Positions 62,315-64,000 of a stretch of DNA of 64,000 bases are shown piece after piece (positions within the stretch are counted from its first letter, which is position 1; every line of letters begins with the position of its first letter). The DNA is from Granulicella arctica. Its GTDB lineage: Bacteria; Acidobacteriota; Terriglobia; Terriglobales; Acidobacteriaceae. The stretch is taken from the NCBI RefSeq assembly GCF_013410065.1, contig NZ_JACCCW010000001.1, positions 682,001-746,000 on the forward strand, read 5' to 3'. The notes under the pieces are model-generated. The model worked only from the letters and a program-made list of their open reading frames with translations, ran no database searches and was not told where the DNA came from. Both the position numbers and the translations under genes were made by a program.

Positions 62315-62920
62315 ATGCCCTCTCTCCAGCAACAGTTCGGCCCCATCGACATCTACCTCTTCGACCAGCTCCTCCGCGGCAACATCGCCCCCGGCATGCG
62401 CATCCTCGACGCCGGTTGCGGCTACGGACGCAACCTCGTCTACCTGCTCCGCGAAGGCTACGAGCTCTTCGGCGTCGACGCCAACCCCGCAGCCATCGAA
62501 GAGGTCCACCGCCTCATCGCCGCCCTCGCGCCATCCCTCCCCAAAGCAAACTTCCGCCACCAAGCCATCGAAGCCATGTCCTTCCCCGACGCCTTCGCCG
62601 ACGTCGTTCTCCTCAGCGCCGTGCTCCATTTCTCCCGCGATGACGCCCACTTCGAAGCCATCCTCCGCAGCGCATGGAGAACCCTGCGCCCCGGCGGCCT
62701 CTTCTTCTGCCGCCTCGCCTCCACCATCGGCATGGAGCAGCAACACATCGCAGGCCGCCGCTTCCTCTCACCCGACGGAGCCGAGCGCTACCTCGTCGAC
62801 GAAGCCCTCCTGCTCGCCCTCACCCGCGACCTCGGCGGCCAGCTCATCGACCCGCTCAAAACCACCGTCGTCCAGAACCAGCGCTGCATGACCACCTGGG
62901 TCGTCCGCAAGAACCGCTAG
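62315..62920 (+). CDS. Class I SAM-dependent methyltransferase
   Basis: 201 residues. The Rossmann core shows motif I ILDAGCGYGRNLVYL, with the acidic end of strand 2 in ELFGVDANPAAIEEV. Later strands appear as FADVVLLSAVLHF and LRPGGLFFCRL. The closest general group is UbiE/Methyltransf_11-type. The substrate is not predictable; the family methylates small molecules, tellurite or cofactors. The gene stands alone, followed by a family-A repeat and the convergent repeat-protein gene. It is probably leaderless. Confidence 0.85.
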   Translation: MPSLQQQFGPIDIYLFDQLLRGNIAPGMRILDAGCGYGRNLVYLLREGYELFGVDANPAAIEEVHRLIAALAPSLPKANFRHQAIEAMSFPDAFADVVLLSAVLHFSRDDAHFEAILRSAWRTLRPGGLFFCRLASTIGMEQQHIAGRRFLSPDGAERYLVDEALLLALTRDLGGQLIDPLKTTVVQNQRCMTTWVVRKNR

Positions 62921-62983
62921 AGCCTCTTTATCGTTGCTGAGCGATCCGGAAGCATCTGCATTCGCCTTTGCTTGTTTTAAGTC

Positions 62984-63017
62984 GTCATCCTGAGCGGAGC
63001 GAAGGACCCCTGTATTT
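62984..63017. repeat. Dispersed repeat (family A), intergenic copy
   Basis: GTCATCCTGAGCGGAGCGAA followed by GGACCCCTGTATTT, one base different from the ppc copy. Confidence 0.85.
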
Positions 63018-63034
63018 TGCTCGGCAACCACTCC

Positions 63035-64000
63035 CTACTGCATCGTCCCCGTAGCAAAGGTCTGCTGCGCCTGCAACCCAAGCACCCGATACACCCCAAA
63101 CTGACGACTCGTCTGTCCCCGCATCTCGAACAACAAACTCGCCCGGTTCGACGCCTCCACATCCACCGCATCCACCAGCCGCAGCCGCGCCGTACGATCC
63201 AGATGCGCCGCATCCGTCACCCCATGGAGCACCACCACCGGCTCACTCTGCGCATCGAGCTGCGCCACCACCGTCACATACCGCAGCGCTCCCCCCGTAC
63301 CATCCGTATGCGCCTGATAGACAAACGTCGGCACATCGCCATAGCTCAACGTGAACCCCTTCAACTGCTCATCGAGCAGACCCACCGGAGCAGCCTGCAA
63401 CGGACGCCGCAGCTTGCTCGTCGGCGTCTTCTTAGCCACAGTAGAAGTCGTAGCAGCAGGAGCACCCCCTACAACCGGATTCGCCACCGCATACGTAGCC
63501 AACTGCGCCCGCGCAATCGCCTGCATCTTCGTCAGAATCGCCGCGTGCTCCGCCTCGTCCTCCCACGCCCGCGCAAAATCATGCTCGGGACGATTCACCG
63601 CATCCGACACCGCCACCATCTGCTGCAAATCGACCGGCAGCCCCGAGAGCTTCGGCAGATCCGTCTCCGTCAGCGCATGAGCCGGCTTGCCTCGATGCAG
63701 GCTCGGCCGATCCGGATCGTCATTCAGCGTCCCACCACCCGACACGCTAGCCTCCGAGCTCTCCTTCGCCTTCTTCTTCGCATCCTCCACCGAGTGCCGC
63801 TTTAGCGTAGGCCGGTCCGGGTCATCCGCAGGCACCGTCCCCGAATCCGTCCCAGAACTTGTGCTCGTCGAAGGAGTAGAAGCCGTATCGTTCCCGCTCC
63901 GCCGCTTCATCGTCGGACGATCCGGATCACCCGCAGGCGCATTTCCAGCTCCAGCATCCGAAGCACTAGCCTTCGAATCACCAGCCCCCGCCGTATCACC
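63035..64000 (-). CDS. Protein with DPDRP repeats, N-terminus outside the window
   Basis: The frame is open to the right edge, so at least 321 residues are present and the start is not seen. The N-terminal visible part is low-complexity Ser/Thr/Ala/Gly with three copies of D-P-D-R-P-(T/S)-(L/M)-(K/H)-R spaced by 35-50 residues (DPDRPTMKR, DPDRPTLKR, DPDRPSLHR). The C-terminal half (about the last 230 residues) looks folded, with alternating strands (FVYQAHTDGTGGALRYVTVV, SEPVVVLHGVTD) and no known domain. The DPDRP units could be short linear binding motifs. It has no convincing enzyme motif. The ATG at 63910 is internal. Confidence 0.7.
   Translation of the reverse strand, partial: GDTAGAGDSKASASDAGAGNAPAGDPDRPTMKRRSGNDTASTPSTSTSSGTDSGTVPADDPDRPTLKRHSVEDAKKKAKESSEASVSGGGTLNDDPDRPSLHRGKPAHALTETDLPKLSGLPVDLQQMVAVSDAVNRPEHDFARAWEDEAEHAAILTKMQAIARAQLATYAVANPVVGGAPAATTSTVAKKTPTSKLRRPLQAAPVGLLDEQLKGFTLSYGDVPTFVYQAHTDGTGGALRYVTVVAQLDAQSEPVVVLHGVTDAAHLDRTARLRLVDAVDVEASNRASLLFEMRGQTSRQFGVYRVLGLQAQQTFATGTMQ

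Overview
The window is a GC-rich, gene-dense bacterial chromosome segment with no transposase, integrase, phage gene, rRNA, tRNA or CRISPR array that I could recognise. Gene families and dispersed repeats point to Acidobacteriota, class Terriglobia (Granulicella/Edaphobacter/Terriglobus-like). The indicators are choice-of-anchor D (ASH/HYDIN-type) repeats, a BtuB-like TonB receptor, duplicated TonB-C proteins, Tat-exported ferritin-like proteins, and copies of the GTCATCCTGAGCGAAGCGAAGG-type repeat. This placement is an inference from content, not from a marker-gene tree.

Layout. 1-1.5 kb: end of an anchor-D protein and purN. 1.6-6.6 kb (minus): a close-packed run folD, coaE, a HigA-like regulator without a toxin, a DegS-like HtrA protease, a zinc-ribbon membrane protein and an M50 (site-2) protease. 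6.6-18.6 kb (plus): Trm112-like protein, a small unknown ORF, a patatin/Omp85 fusion, an SGNH hydrolase, an alpha-galactosidase, PEP carboxylase carrying two in-frame repeat insertions, two paralogous TonB-C proteins and a cupin. 18.6-24 kb (minus): membrane proteins, an MFS exporter and a TolC-family protein. 24.1-29.7 kb: a DsbA-like protein (plus), then a minus-strand set with ECF sigma factor, zinc-finger/HEAT anti-sigma factor, two-PDZ protein and radical SAM/SPASM-like protein. 29.7-36.1 kb: RNase HI with an unusual C-terminal extension, a MarR regulator divergent from a TonB receptor with a clear palindromic operator between them, an AsmA-like protein, an unknown exported protein and YqeY. 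36.2-43.8 kb (plus): two Tat-exported ferritin-like proteins, a class V aminotransferase, a ygiB-ygiC pair, a TacA/TacT toxin-antitoxin module and serA. 43.9-49.9 kb: FmdB-type zinc ribbon, cupin, DUF6496 protein, a large anchored protein of unknown function, gatB, a DUF6338-like protein and a 41-codon upstream ORF. 50-64 kb: FNT channel, MDR oxidoreductase, mfd, cupin, DUF885 peptidase-like protein, a GT87-type membrane protein, galU, a ferritin-like protein, a rifampin ADP-ribosyltransferase (arr), a methyltransferase and an incomplete protein with DPDRP repeats.

Three sequence-level patterns stand out. First, at least twelve genes without a Shine-Dalgarno sequence have a TANNNT hexamer ending 6-9 nt before the start codon, the geometry expected of leaderless transcripts. 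Second, two dispersed palindromic repeat families sit in frame inside ppc. Third, a two-hairpin repeat core occurs twice, each time nested inside a longer, unrelated inverted repeat that begins at the stop codon of the preceding gene; one of these looks like an intrinsic terminator split by the core.

Functional themes: one-carbon and cofactor metabolism (purN, folD, coaE), envelope stress and proteolysis (HtrA, M50, sigma/anti-sigma/PDZ), serine metabolism (class V aminotransferase, serA), oxidative or iron handling (three ferritin-like proteins), DNA repair (mfd), and defence or resistance (TacAT, arr).
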